DNA of 51,952 nt. Origin: Pelomicrobium sp036803785 (GTDB lineage: Bacteria; Pseudomonadota; Gammaproteobacteria; Burkholderiales; UBA6910). A program made the translations under genes and the position numbers. Positions 1 to 8,087 of this stretch are shown here, one piece after another (within the stretch, counting starts at the first letter, position 1; each line of letters starts with the position of its first letter). Below the pieces are notes generated by a model. The model did no database searches, was not told where the DNA came from, and saw only the letters and a program-made list of their open reading frames with translations. The stretch spans positions 1-51,952 of the forward strand of contig NZ_DAIRTR010000003.1 of the NCBI RefSeq assembly GCF_036803785.1. The letters run 5' to 3'.

Positions 1-650
1 GCCCCCAGCAGCTCGGCCGCCTGCTCCAGACTGCGCTCACCCCCCGGCCCCCGCTCGATGCGAATGGGCGCCGGAATCTCAAAGTCGTACTCCCCGTAGA
101 AGAAGTCGCGCGGAATGTTGAGCTGCGCCGGCCCCATCTCAAGCAGCGCCCGGTCAAAGACCCGACCCGTCAGCTCCGCCATGCGCCGAGGATTGTTCAC
201 ATGGGCCTGAAACTTGGTGATCTTGGAAAAAATGGGCAGCTGCTCCGTCTCCTGAAACCCCCCCAGCCCCATGGTCATGCTGCCCGACTCGGGCGTGATC
301 ACCACCACCGGAGAGTGCGCCCAGTAGGCCGCCGCCACCGCCGTCACAAAATTGGTAATCCCAGGACCGTTCTGCGCCATGCACACCCCAGGACGCCCAG
401 AGATGCGCGCATATCCATCGGCCATGTGCCCCGCCCCCTGCTCGTGCACCACCGGAATGTAGCGAATGCCCGCCGCAGGAAAAAGATCCAGCGCATCCAT
501 CAGCGCCGAACCCACAATCCCAAAAACCTCCTTCACCCCATGGGCCACCAGCGTCTCCACAAACGCTTCGCTCGGGGTCATCCGCATCGGACCCGCCCCC
601 ACCAGCTCACTGCCACGGGCCTCTTCCTTCATCTTGGGATGGGTTGCCAT
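1..650 (-). CDS. xsc: Sulfoacetaldehyde acetyltransferase, N-terminal part (3' end outside window)
   Basis: The family is ThDP-dependent and turns sulfoacetaldehyde plus phosphate into acetyl phosphate and sulfite, cleaving the C-S bond at the end of taurine degradation. About 216 residues are visible; the gene runs off the left edge. GIVGSALMDALDLFPAAGI (about residues 44-62), QNGPGITNFVTA, GLGGFQETEQLPIF and AQLNIPRDFF follow the Xsc pattern closely, including the GGFQE block that separates Xsc from acetolactate synthases. Glu70 in HEQGAG is the expected cofactor-activating glutamate. Start ATG at 650 has a GAAGGAAG ribosome site just upstream. It lies 34 bases after tauY on the same strand, so it is probably co-transcribed with tauX and tauY. 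A phosphate acetyltransferase gene often follows xsc but would be outside the window. Confidence 0.88.
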   Translation of the reverse strand, partial: MATHPKMKEEARGSELVGAGPMRMTPSEAFVETLVAHGVKEVFGIVGSALMDALDLFPAAGIRYIPVVHEQGAGHMADGYARISGRPGVCMAQNGPGITNFVTAVAAAYWAHSPVVVITPESGSMTMGLGGFQETEQLPIFSKITKFQAHVNNPRRMAELTGRVFDRALLEMGPAQLNIPRDFFYGEYDFEIPAPIRIERGPGGERSLEQAAELLG

Positions 651-684
651 CGTTGCTTCCTTCGGTCGGGTTAATCGGCACGGA

Positions 685-2073
685 TCACAGAAGATATTCG
701 TCCCGCAGGAAATACCACCGGTACAGCAGCCACTGGCCGAGGCGGCGGAAAGGGGCGAATACGTGACCCGGCAAGGGGGAATCGTAGATGGGCAGATCGG
801 GCCCACGCTCCTTGCCCGCGATCTTTTGGGCCATGCGCCGGCCTGCCTGGGCGGAGAAGGAGACGCCGTTTCCTCCGTAGCCGAGGGCGTAATAGATCGC
901 CTGATGTGGGTCCGGCTGCACGATGCGGGGCATCATGTCATGGCTGACGTCCACCCAGCCCCACCAGGAATACTCGATTTCGATGCCCTTGAGGGCGGGG
1001 AACTTACGGTGCAGGCCGTCTACCAGGAGTCGGAAGTGCCTCGGATGGGGTGCATCCCGGCCGGTGATGGCGCTGCGGCTGCCGATCTGCACCCGGTTGT
1101 CCGGGAGCCGCCGGTAGTAGAAACGCAGGGTGCGAGTGTCGGTGAGCACCTCGGTGGTGCGCCAGTTACAGGCGTCGATTTCCTGGGGGGTGAGGGGCCG
1201 GGTCACCATGGAATTCGACAACACCGGAAAGACCCGATTCTTGAGCAGCGGGTGCAACGTCTGCAGGGTGTAGCCGCCGGTAGCGACTCCCACCGCCCGG
1301 GCGCGCACCGTGCCGCCCGGCGTGTGCAAGTGATGAATGCCGTTGCGGGTTGTCCACGACAGGACCGGGCTTGCCGGATGCACCGTGGCGCCGAGCTGGC
1401 GGGCGAGCCGGAGATAGCCGAAGGCGAGCTTCATCGGGTGCACGCCGATGCCATCTGGCTCGTGCATCGCGCCCGCGGCCTCTGCGTCGTTCACGTAGCG
1501 TCGTCGCAGGGTTGCCGCATCGAGAATCTCGGCTTCATAGTCGAACACCTCTTTCATCACTCGCGCTTCCGCTTCCAGCCTCTTCATGATGTGGGGGCGG
1601 TGGGCGATCCATAAATGGCCACCCGGCTGGGGATCGCAGTCGATGTCCTGGATCAGGGACTTGAACGTTTCGAAGCCGTCCAGGATCTCCGCGTGCAGGC
1701 GCAGGGCCGTTTCTTTGCCCCAGCGCTTGAGCCATTGGGAGCGGTACAGGCGTCCGCTGGCATTCTGGGCCTGGCCGCCGTTGCGTCCGCTACAGCCCCA
1801 GGCGGCTCGGTTGGCTTCCAGCACGGTGGCCTTGATGCCGTGCTCCCGGGCGAGGAAGATGGCCGTGGCGAGCCCGGTATAGCCAGCCCCGACGATGACC
1901 ACGTCCACGTCCACGTCTCGGGTGATGGGACCGTCATCGGGTGGGGGCGCGCCTGCGGTAGCGGCCCAATAGGTGGGCGGGTACGCCTGGCCGCATGTCG
2001 GCGTTTTCGCCACTAGCGGGTCGAAGGTGGGATCGTACGCCGCGGGCGCCTGCTTGAAATCGCTCTGGTCCAT
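685..2073 (-). CDS. tauY: FAD-dependent oxidoreductase, probable taurine dehydrogenase large subunit
   Basis: A DAO/glycine-oxidase family flavoprotein of about 462 residues. The dinucleotide-binding motif VVIVGAGYTGLATAIFLA follows an approximately 55-residue leader, and the C-terminal FAD motif YALGYGGNGVSFSAQAGR is intact. In Paracoccus and Rhodobacter, TauY is a DAO-type flavoprotein that with the small TauX oxidises taurine to sulfoacetaldehyde and ammonia, passing electrons to cytochrome c. The assignment here rests on context: tauX directly upstream, xsc directly downstream, tauR and tauABC nearby. The frame is open to a GTG at 2118 with no ribosome site. I prefer ATG 2073, which has AAGG 8 bases upstream; ATG 2088 is also possible. 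Without the context it would be called a gamma-glutamylputrescine-oxidase-like enzyme. Confidence 0.72.
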   Translation of the reverse strand: MDQSDFKQAPAAYDPTFDPLVAKTPTCGQAYPPTYWAATAGAPPPDDGPITRDVDVDVVIVGAGYTGLATAIFLAREHGIKATVLEANRAAWGCSGRNGGQAQNASGRLYRSQWLKRWGKETALRLHAEILDGFETFKSLIQDIDCDPQPGGHLWIAHRPHIMKRLEAEARVMKEVFDYEAEILDAATLRRRYVNDAEAAGAMHEPDGIGVHPMKLAFGYLRLARQLGATVHPASPVLSWTTRNGIHHLHTPGGTVRARAVGVATGGYTLQTLHPLLKNRVFPVLSNSMVTRPLTPQEIDACNWRTTEVLTDTRTLRFYYRRLPDNRVQIGSRSAITGRDAPHPRHFRLLVDGLHRKFPALKGIEIEYSWWGWVDVSHDMMPRIVQPDPHQAIYYALGYGGNGVSFSAQAGRRMAQKIAGKERGPDLPIYDSPLPGHVFAPFRRLGQWLLYRWYFLRDEYLL

Positions 2074-2130
2074 GGCCATGGCCTTCATGCTTTGGGAGTG
2101 TTGTGGTTTCTGACGCACGCAGTGGGCCGG

Positions 2131-2535
2131 TCAGCGGGAAGGGGCCTGGACCGGCGGACGATCCTTGCGGAAAGCGTTTTTGACGGCGATCTTCCCGTCG
2201 CGGAAAGTGAAGACATCCACCCCGTTCACCTCGATGCGGGTGCCGTCGATGCGGGTGCCCGTGAATGTCCATTCTGACACCCCCCGGTCTGCAGCCACGA
2301 AATGGCGGCCGTGGGTCCACTGGGCGTCGGGAAAGAGTGCCCACACCTGGGCGAAGGCGGCGCGTACCGCCTCGTGGCCTTGGTAGCGGGTGCCCCAGGG
2401 ATCGGGTCCGGCCGCGGTCTCGAACACGCAGTCCTCGGTCATGAAGCTCATCAGGGCGTCCAAGTCATGGCGATTCCAGGCCTCGGTGAAGGCCTCTAGG
2501 GTCTCGACGGTGACGCCGGATGTTTCCTCGGGCAT
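2131..2535 (-). CDS. tauX: NTF2/SnoaL-like protein, probable taurine dehydrogenase small subunit
   Basis: A 134-residue single-domain protein with an NTF2-like (SnoaL) fold pattern: a helix with AWNRHDLDALMSFMTEDCVF, then strands ending GVDVFTFRDGKIAVKNAFRK. The small subunit of bacterial taurine dehydrogenase, TauX, is of this size and, as I recall it, of this type. It lies immediately upstream of the flavoprotein gene with about 12 bases between its stop and the longest possible tauY frame. The ribosome site CGGAGGAAG precedes ATG 2535. A generic SnoaL protein of unknown function cannot be excluded from sequence alone; the xsc/tauR/tauABC neighbourhood raises the taurine reading. Confidence 0.68.
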   Translation of the reverse strand: MPEETSGVTVETLEAFTEAWNRHDLDALMSFMTEDCVFETAAGPDPWGTRYQGHEAVRAAFAQVWALFPDAQWTHGRHFVAADRGVSEWTFTGTRIDGTRIEVNGVDVFTFRDGKIAVKNAFRKDRPPVQAPSR

Positions 2536-2690
2536 GCTTTTCTTCCTCCGGTTGACTCAGCGGGTTGAAACGTGGCTCGGCTGCCCTGCCCCCGTCGCGG
2601 TGATTGAGGCGCTGCCCACCCGGGTGGGGGAGCCGTGTCACAAAAAACTTGCGCGACGGCGACAACGTTAGTGGGCAGCCCGCAGCGGCG

Positions 2691-2726
2691 GTAGCGCCAG
2701 TTGCTGGGATTCGCTTGGGCCAGCAA
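2691..2726 (-). promoter_or_regulatory. Candidate control region for tauX-tauY-xsc (possible TauR half-site and inverted repeat)
   Basis: The 257-base gap between tauR and tauX is long enough for a separate promoter. On the minus strand it has CTGGCGCTAC at 2700-2691, resembling the reported TauR site CTGGACYTAA. Next to it is an inverted repeat, TTGCTGG at 2701-2707 and CCAGCAA at 2720-2726, spacer 12. A shorter palindrome, GGCAC-A-GTGCC, lies at 2737-2747. The sites are seen; the function is inferred. Confidence 0.3.
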
Positions 2727-2792
2727 ACCGTGTTGTGGCACAGTGCCCCAGGGGGTCGCCCGGGGAGGCGCGGGATCGCTGCCCGGCGAAGG

Positions 2793-4313
2793 TTAACGGG
2801 CGTGGTATGTTCGCGCGCCGTGGAGGCCCGCTTGCTCGTCCAGCGCCTCGGCGAGGCGCTGGATGCCGGGCTCGATCTTGTCCACCGGGATGGAAGAAAA
2901 ACCGAGCCGGAAATGATGCCGCGGGGGATCGTCTGCCATGAAGAAAACATCCCCCGGCTCGATCAGCACGCCCCGGGCGGCCGCCGAACGAGCCAGCGCG
3001 CGGGCATCCAGCCAAGAGGGCCCGGTGATCCAGCAGGAAGCGCCGCCCGTCGTGGGAACGTGGGCCACTTGGGGTAAATGCCGGTCAATGGCCTCGGCCA
3101 GCACCTGGGCCCGCTCCCGATAGGCGTAGGACAAACGCCGCAGCATGGCGTCGTGGTGGCCCAGGGCGAGGAACAGGGCGAAGGAGCGTTGGATGAAGGC
3201 CGAGGGATGTCGCAGCATAAGCCGGCGCAGCGCTCGCATCTCGCGAATCAGGACCTCGGGCCCCACGATGTAGCCCAGCCGCAGGCCCGGCGCGAAGGTC
3301 TTGGAGAGGCTGCCGATGTAAATCACCCGATCGCTTCGGTCCAGGCTCTTGAGCGCCGGGAGGGGCTCCTTGGCGAAACCATGCTCGCATTCGTAGTCGT
3401 CCTCGATCAGGACGAAATCGGCCTTTTCCGCCCGTCGCAGAAGGGCCTCCCGCCGCTCGAGGGGCAAAGTGACCGTGGTAGGGCACTGATGGCTGGGCGT
3501 CACGTAGACGTAGTCGCACTGGTCGAGGGCTTCGCTCACGGGCAGTCCCTGCTCGTCCACCGGCAAACCGATTACTCGGGACGTACGGCTCGCGAAGATG
3601 TTGCGCGCGTCCGGATAGCCCGGATCCTCCATGCCCACCACCGTGCGGTCCGTGACCAGCAGGTCGGCCAGGAGGTAGAGCGCCTGCTGGGCGCCCACGG
3701 TGACCACGATTTCTTCCTCCGATGCCCATACCCCCCGCCGGGGCAGTACGCGGGTACGGATTTGTTGAATGAGGGAGTGATCATCTCGGGCGATCAGGTC
3801 GGGGGCCCAGTCCCGAATCTCCATGACGGAGAGCTCCTTCATGCAGCACTCGCGCCATTCAGCAGTGGGAAAAAGGGAAGGATCGAACTGGCCATAGATG
3901 AAGGGATAGGGAAACGTCTGCCAGTTCTCCGGTTTGACGATGTTGCGCTGGCGGGAGGGTTGGAAGCGAAACCGTTCCGACCACCGGGGCGCAGGCCCGC
4001 CGCCGGTTGCACCTTCCGGCAGAGGGGCTTTGCGCCCCAGGATGTCGGGATTGACGAAATGGCCGCTGCGCTCCCGGGAGATGAGGTAGCCCTCGTCCAC
4101 GAGCTGCTGATAGGCGAGCACCACGGTGTTGCGCGCAACGCCGAGCTGTTCGGCTAGCTCCCGGCTGGAAGGAAGGGGCACCCCCACGGGGATCTGGCCA
4201 TCCAGAATGGCCGAGACCAGCATCTGGCGGATCTGGCTTTGTAGGCTCAATCCGGGCCTGGCGCAACGCTGAAACAGCCGATCCCACATCGCGGTTCTGA
4301 GCCTGCTGGCCAC
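2793..4313 (-). CDS. tauR: MocR-family (GntR + aminotransferase-like) regulator of taurine genes
   Basis: 506 residues. The N-terminal 70 or so form a GntR winged helix with PSSRELAEQLGVARNTVVLA and GYLISRERSGHFV. The rest is a class I aminotransferase-like domain that keeps the PLP-lysine motif GSLSKTFAPGLRLGY. In Rhodobacter capsulatus, TauR is a MocR activator needed for tpa expression with taurine. Here the gene sits between the two taurine transcription units and is divergent from tpa (192-base gap) and upstream of tauX. The start is GTG 4313 with GGAGAAGGG upstream; an internal ATG at 4289 is an alternative. Length is usual for MocR proteins. The taurine assignment is inferred from location. 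Confidence 0.82.
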   Translation of the reverse strand: MASRLRTAMWDRLFQRCARPGLSLQSQIRQMLVSAILDGQIPVGVPLPSSRELAEQLGVARNTVVLAYQQLVDEGYLISRERSGHFVNPDILGRKAPLPEGATGGGPAPRWSERFRFQPSRQRNIVKPENWQTFPYPFIYGQFDPSLFPTAEWRECCMKELSVMEIRDWAPDLIARDDHSLIQQIRTRVLPRRGVWASEEEIVVTVGAQQALYLLADLLVTDRTVVGMEDPGYPDARNIFASRTSRVIGLPVDEQGLPVSEALDQCDYVYVTPSHQCPTTVTLPLERREALLRRAEKADFVLIEDDYECEHGFAKEPLPALKSLDRSDRVIYIGSLSKTFAPGLRLGYIVGPEVLIREMRALRRLMLRHPSAFIQRSFALFLALGHHDAMLRRLSYAYRERAQVLAEAIDRHLPQVAHVPTTGGASCWITGPSWLDARALARSAAARGVLIEPGDVFFMADDPPRHHFRLGFSSIPVDKIEPGIQRLAEALDEQAGLHGARTYHAR

Positions 4314-4441
4314 TTCCCTTCTCCTGGGGCAAGACCTTCTTTGTTTAAATGTACGGCGAAAGCGGGCCTATGGAAACGTATGCGGGCGCTCAGACCGGCA
4401 GGGGAAGGGGCGGCTCCCTTGGCCCCATCGATTTCCGCCAA

Positions 4442-4451
4442 CTGGTTCTAA
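4442..4451 (+). promoter_or_regulatory. Possible TauR half-site upstream of tpa
   Basis: CTGGTTCTAA lies 54 bases before the tpa start and matches the reported TauR recognition sequence CTGGACYTAA at 8 of 10 positions. The core CAACTGGnnCTA is also found upstream of tauX on the other strand. Reported TauR sites occur as direct repeats; I could not see a convincing second copy, so this is tentative. Confidence 0.3.
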
Positions 4452-4504
4452 CCCCCCTTCCCGCAGGCAGGCAATATGGCACCACTCGAATGGGAAGGGC
4501 GATC

Positions 4505-5875
4505 ATGAATCCCAGCTCCATGCCGCACAGCGCCAGCCCAGGGGCATTCCCATCGGGGTCGGAACGACCGCGATCCGCCGGGGTGGCGCACCACTGGCTA
4601 CCTTTCACGCCCAACCGGGATTTCAGGGCCGAGCCCCGCTGGATTGTGGGCGCCCAAGGCATGTACTACTGGGACGACCGGGGGCGGCGCATCCTGGACG
4701 GTTCGTCGGGGCTCTTCACTTCTCCGGCCGGCCATGGCCGGCCGGAAATCGCCGAAGCGGTCAGGCGCCAATTGCTGACGCTCGATTATGCTCCCAGCTT
4801 CCTGCGGGGACACCCCGGCGCTTTTGCGCTGGCCGAGCGCCTGGCAACCCTCACGCCGCCGGGCCTCGACCGGATCTTCTTTGTCAACTCCGGCTCGGAG
4901 GCGGTGGATACCGCTATGAAGATCTGCCTTGCTTACCATCGCGCCCGCCGCGAGGCAAGCCGCACCCTGTTCGTCTCCCGGGAGCGGGCGTATCACGGGG
5001 TCAATCTCGGCGGCCTGGCCCTGTCGGGGATGGTGCAGAATCGCCGCGGCTTCGGCAGCCCGATGGTGGGCGTTGCCCACATGCGCCATACCTGGCTGCC
5101 GGAAAACCGGTTCACTCAAGGACAGCCCGGCTCTGGAGCCGAGCTGGCGGAAGACCTGCAGCGCATCGTGGATGTGCACGGCGCCGAGAACATCGCCGCC
5201 TGCTTCGTTGAGCCGATCGCCGGCTCGACGGGCGTGCTGGTGCCGCCCAAGGGATACCTGGAGCGGCTGCGCCAGATTTGCGACGACCACGGGATCCTCC
5301 TTGTGTTCGACGAAGTGATTTGCGGCTTCGGCCGCACGGGGCGGGCCTTCGCCGCCCAGAGCTTCGGCGTCACGCCGGACCTGATCACCATGGCCAAGGG
5401 GATCACCAACGGTGCCCAGCCCATGGGTGCCGTGGCGGTACGAGAGGAGGTCTGCGAGACGATCCTGGGGGCGGCGGCGCCCGAGGCCATTGAGCTCGCC
5501 CACGGGTATACCACCTCCGCGCATCCGGCGGCCTGCGCCGCCGCCCTGGCGGCGCTGGATATCTACGAGGGAGAAGCGCTGTTCGAACGCGGTGCCGCTT
5601 TGTCGCCCTGTTTTCTCGAGGCGGTGTTCGCCCTGGGAGACTTGCCGGTCATCACCGACATCCGGGGCTACGGACTGATCGCCGGGATCGAGCTCGCAGC
5701 GCAAGGGGCTCCCGGGCAGCGCGGCTACGAGATCCAGAAGCGCTTATTCGATGCCGGGCTGCATGTCAAGACGACCGGTGACACGGCGATCCTTGCCCCG
5801 GCGCTCGTTGCGCAGCCGCACCACATCGAGGAAATGTGCCAGATCGTGCGCAGCGTGCTTTCCGCCTGCGGTTAG
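4505..5875 (+). CDS. tpa: Class III omega-amino acid:pyruvate aminotransferase, likely taurine:pyruvate aminotransferase
   Basis: 456 residues, normal for the family. A PLP-dependent transaminase predicted to move the amino group of taurine (or another omega-amine such as beta-alanine or hypotaurine) to pyruvate, giving sulfoacetaldehyde and alanine. Visible motifs are HWLPFTPNRDF near the N-terminus, FVNSGSEAVDTAMKICLAYH for phosphate binding, LVFDEVICGFGRTG with the PLP-ring aspartate, and the Schiff-base lysine in TMAKGITNGAQPMGAV. The sequence resembles the Pseudomonas beta-alanine:pyruvate aminotransferase as much as known Tpa, so the substrate rests on context. ATG 4505 was chosen because homologues begin there and GGAAGGG precedes it. 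The longer frame from 4349 reads through the regulatory gap. It heads the plus-strand unit that continues into tauABC. Confidence 0.78.
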   Translation: MNPSSMPHSASPGAFPSGSERPRSAGVAHHWLPFTPNRDFRAEPRWIVGAQGMYYWDDRGRRILDGSSGLFTSPAGHGRPEIAEAVRRQLLTLDYAPSFLRGHPGAFALAERLATLTPPGLDRIFFVNSGSEAVDTAMKICLAYHRARREASRTLFVSRERAYHGVNLGGLALSGMVQNRRGFGSPMVGVAHMRHTWLPENRFTQGQPGSGAELAEDLQRIVDVHGAENIAACFVEPIAGSTGVLVPPKGYLERLRQICDDHGILLVFDEVICGFGRTGRAFAAQSFGVTPDLITMAKGITNGAQPMGAVAVREEVCETILGAAAPEAIELAHGYTTSAHPAACAAALAALDIYEGEALFERGAALSPCFLEAVFALGDLPVITDIRGYGLIAGIELAAQGAPGQRGYEIQKRLFDAGLHVKTTGDTAILAPALVAQPHHIEEMCQIVRSVLSACG

Positions 5876-5929
5876 TCAGATGCTCGGCCCTCGGTTTTGA
5901 TCGCGCGCATGCATGAGAGGAGCACAGGA

Positions 5930-6163
5930 ATGCATATATACCGAAAGCACTTGCTGGGACGAATGGGATTGGGTTTGGCCTTTGCTGCCGCGACCGTACC
6001 CGGCGCCCGGGCACACGCGATCCAAAGGCTGCTGTTCGATGCGCAGACTCAGGCGAGACTTCTCAAAGAAGGGCTAGCGCCTCGAGCAGCGGCTTTTGCG
6101 CCGGGTCAAAGGTATCCCTCCGGCAGGTTTTTTCAGCAAGAAGTCTTCACAGCGGTGCGTTAG
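5930..6163 (+). CDS. Small putative exported protein between tpa and tauA
   Basis: 77 residues from ATG 5930, which has AGGAG 9 bases upstream. The N-terminus MHIYRKHLLGRMGLGLAFA followed by a small-residue run ending ARAHA looks like a Sec signal peptide. The mature part would be about 47 residues, rich in Gln, Arg and Ala, without cysteines or a known motif. It lies 54 bases after tpa and 32 bases before tauA in the same direction. I do not recognise it. It might be a real periplasmic accessory peptide or the remnant of a solute-binding-protein gene. The weak point is the lack of a recognisable family. Confidence 0.4.
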   Translation: MHIYRKHLLGRMGLGLAFAAATVPGARAHAIQRLLFDAQTQARLLKEGLAPRAAAFAPGQRYPSGRFFQQEVFTAVR

Positions 6164-6195
6164 CCAGAACAACTTTTCTACGAGGAGGACAAGGA

Positions 6196-7224
6196 ATGAA
6201 ACGCATCAAATCTTGGGCACGCAACATATGCGGGGTAGTACTCGCGGCCGGGCTGCTCCTTGGCCCTGGCGGTTCGTGGGCACAGCAGAAGCAAGTCACC
6301 ATCGCCTATCAATTGATCGTCGGCCCGCTGCTGGTGGGCATCGCCGACGGACGCTTCGAAAAGGCGACCGGTTACAAGATCCGCTGGCGGCAGTTCGATT
6401 CGGGCGCCAAGGTGGCGACGGCTATGGCCTCCGGGGACGTACAGGTGGGCGTGATCGGTTCGAGCCCCCTCGCCGCCGCGGTGAGCCGAGGCGTGGACCT
6501 GCAACTGTTCTGGATCCTGGACGACATCAACGAGGCAGAAGCCCTGGTGGTGCGCAACGGCTCCGGTATCAACGATCCTCAGGATCTCAAGGGCAAGAAG
6601 ATCGCCGTGCCGTTCGTTTCCACCACCCATTTCCATACCCTGTTCGCCCTCGAGCTGTGGGGCATCAAACCCACGGAAGTACGGCTGCTCAACATGCAGC
6701 CCAACCAGATCGCAGCCGCTTGGGAGCGGGGCGATATCGATGCCGCCTTCGTGTGGGACCCTGCCCTTTCCCGCATCAAGCAAAACGGCAAGGTGCTCGT
6801 GACCTCGGGCGAGCTCAGCAGAAAGGGCAAGGCCACCTTCGACGGCATCGCCGTCAACCGCAACTGGGCGCAGGCGCATCATGACTTCATGGTCAAGTTC
6901 ACCAGAACGCTGGCCGACCTCTATGCCGCCTACGCGAAGGAGGGCGCGCGCTGGACGGCCGAGTCGCCAGAGGTGAAAGCGATGGTGAAGCTGGTGGGCG
7001 GCGAGCCTAGGGATGTGGCTGAGGCCGTGAAGCTCTACCGCTTTCCTGTCGTCGAGGAGCAGGTATCGCCTACTTGGCTGGGAGGCGGCAGGGACGGGGG
7101 TGCAGCGCGAGCTCTGCAAGCGACGGCCGAATTCTTAAAGGACCAAAAAAGCATCGACAAGATGGCTCCCGACTATGGCAAGTTCGTGACTTCCAAGTAC
7201 GCTGAAGCGGCCCTGCCGCGATGA
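6196..7224 (+). CDS. tauA: Taurine ABC transporter, periplasmic binding protein
   Basis: 342 residues. A signal peptide (MKRIKSWARNICGVVLAAG, cleavage near SWAQQ) is followed by a type 2 periplasmic binding protein of the TauA/SsuA/NitT family: VTIAYQLIVGPLLVGIADG, ASGDVQVGVIGSSPLAAAV, DLKGKKIAVPFVSTTHFHTL and the typical DIDAAFVWDPALSRI. It would capture taurine or another short alkanesulfonate and deliver it to TauC. The ribosome site CGAGGAGGACAAGGA is strong. tauB follows after 47 bases. The gap from the small protein upstream is short, suggesting one transcript from tpa onward. Confidence 0.9.
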   Translation: MKRIKSWARNICGVVLAAGLLLGPGGSWAQQKQVTIAYQLIVGPLLVGIADGRFEKATGYKIRWRQFDSGAKVATAMASGDVQVGVIGSSPLAAAVSRGVDLQLFWILDDINEAEALVVRNGSGINDPQDLKGKKIAVPFVSTTHFHTLFALELWGIKPTEVRLLNMQPNQIAAAWERGDIDAAFVWDPALSRIKQNGKVLVTSGELSRKGKATFDGIAVNRNWAQAHHDFMVKFTRTLADLYAAYAKEGARWTAESPEVKAMVKLVGGEPRDVAEAVKLYRFPVVEEQVSPTWLGGGRDGGAARALQATAEFLKDQKSIDKMAPDYGKFVTSKYAEAALPR

Positions 7225-7271
7225 CCGGCAGCGCCTGAGCCCAAGCGCACCGGACGGAGGAGGACATCGAG

Positions 7272-8087
7272 ATGGAGAGCCTACACATCAAGGGCGTGAG
7301 CGTCGTCTATCCCGGGCGCCGCCGAGGGGAAGAGGTGCACGCGCTGGACGACATCAACCTTACCATCGAGAGCGGGGATTTCGTGGTGGCCCTTGGCGCT
7401 TCCGGCTGCGGCAAGACCACCCTACTCAACCTGATGGCCGGTTTCATCGCGCCCACGAGCGGCGAGCTGCTTCTCGGAGGTCGTCGGATCACGGGACCGG
7501 GAAGGGACCGGGGCGTGGTGTTCCAAAAGCACGCCTTGCTGCCCTGGCTCAACGTCATCGAGAACACGGAGTTCGGTCTCAAGCTCCAAGGCGTGCCAAA
7601 ACGAGAACGCCGGGAAATCGCAGCCAAGAACCTGGCGCTGGTGGGCCTACAGGATTTCCACCGCCACATGGTCTATCAGCTCTCGGGGGGGATGCAGCAG
7701 CGGGTCGGTATCGCCCGGGCGCTCACGTGCGACCCTGCCATGCTGCTCATGGATGAGCCTATGGCGGCCCTGGACGCCCTCACACGGGAAACCATCCAGG
7801 AGCTGCTCCTCGATGTGTGGCAAGAGACGAAAAAGATGGTCTTTTTCATCACTCACAGCGTGGAAGAGGCCTTGTTCCTCGGCAGCCGCTTGATCGTCAT
7901 GTCGCCGCGTCCGGGCCGCATCACCCATACCTACGAGCTGGACTTCAACCGGCGATTCCTCACGTGCCGCAACGCCCGAGCCATTAAGTCGAGCCCGGAC
8001 TTCATCCAAATGCGCGAGGAGGTGCTTTCCATCATTTACGGTGACGAAAAGGCGGGAGGGAGCGCCCAGGAGGTGGTCTATGCCTAG
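7272..8087 (+). CDS. tauB: Taurine ABC transporter, ATP-binding protein
   Basis: 271 residues, standard for a TauB/SsuB-type ATPase. Walker A GASGCGKTTLLNL is at about residues 42-54, the signature LSGGMQQRVGIARAL at about 137, Walker B MLLMDEPMAALD at about 157-168, and the switch histidine in FFITHSVEEALFL. It powers uptake through TauC at the inner membrane. ATG 7272 has a GGAGGAGG-type site upstream. The stop overlaps the preferred tauC start by 8 bases, indicating translational coupling. Confidence 0.9.
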   Translation: MESLHIKGVSVVYPGRRRGEEVHALDDINLTIESGDFVVALGASGCGKTTLLNLMAGFIAPTSGELLLGGRRITGPGRDRGVVFQKHALLPWLNVIENTEFGLKLQGVPKRERREIAAKNLALVGLQDFHRHMVYQLSGGMQQRVGIARALTCDPAMLLMDEPMAALDALTRETIQELLLDVWQETKKMVFFITHSVEEALFLGSRLIVMSPRPGRITHTYELDFNRRFLTCRNARAIKSSPDFIQMREEVLSIIYGDEKAGGSAQEVVYA

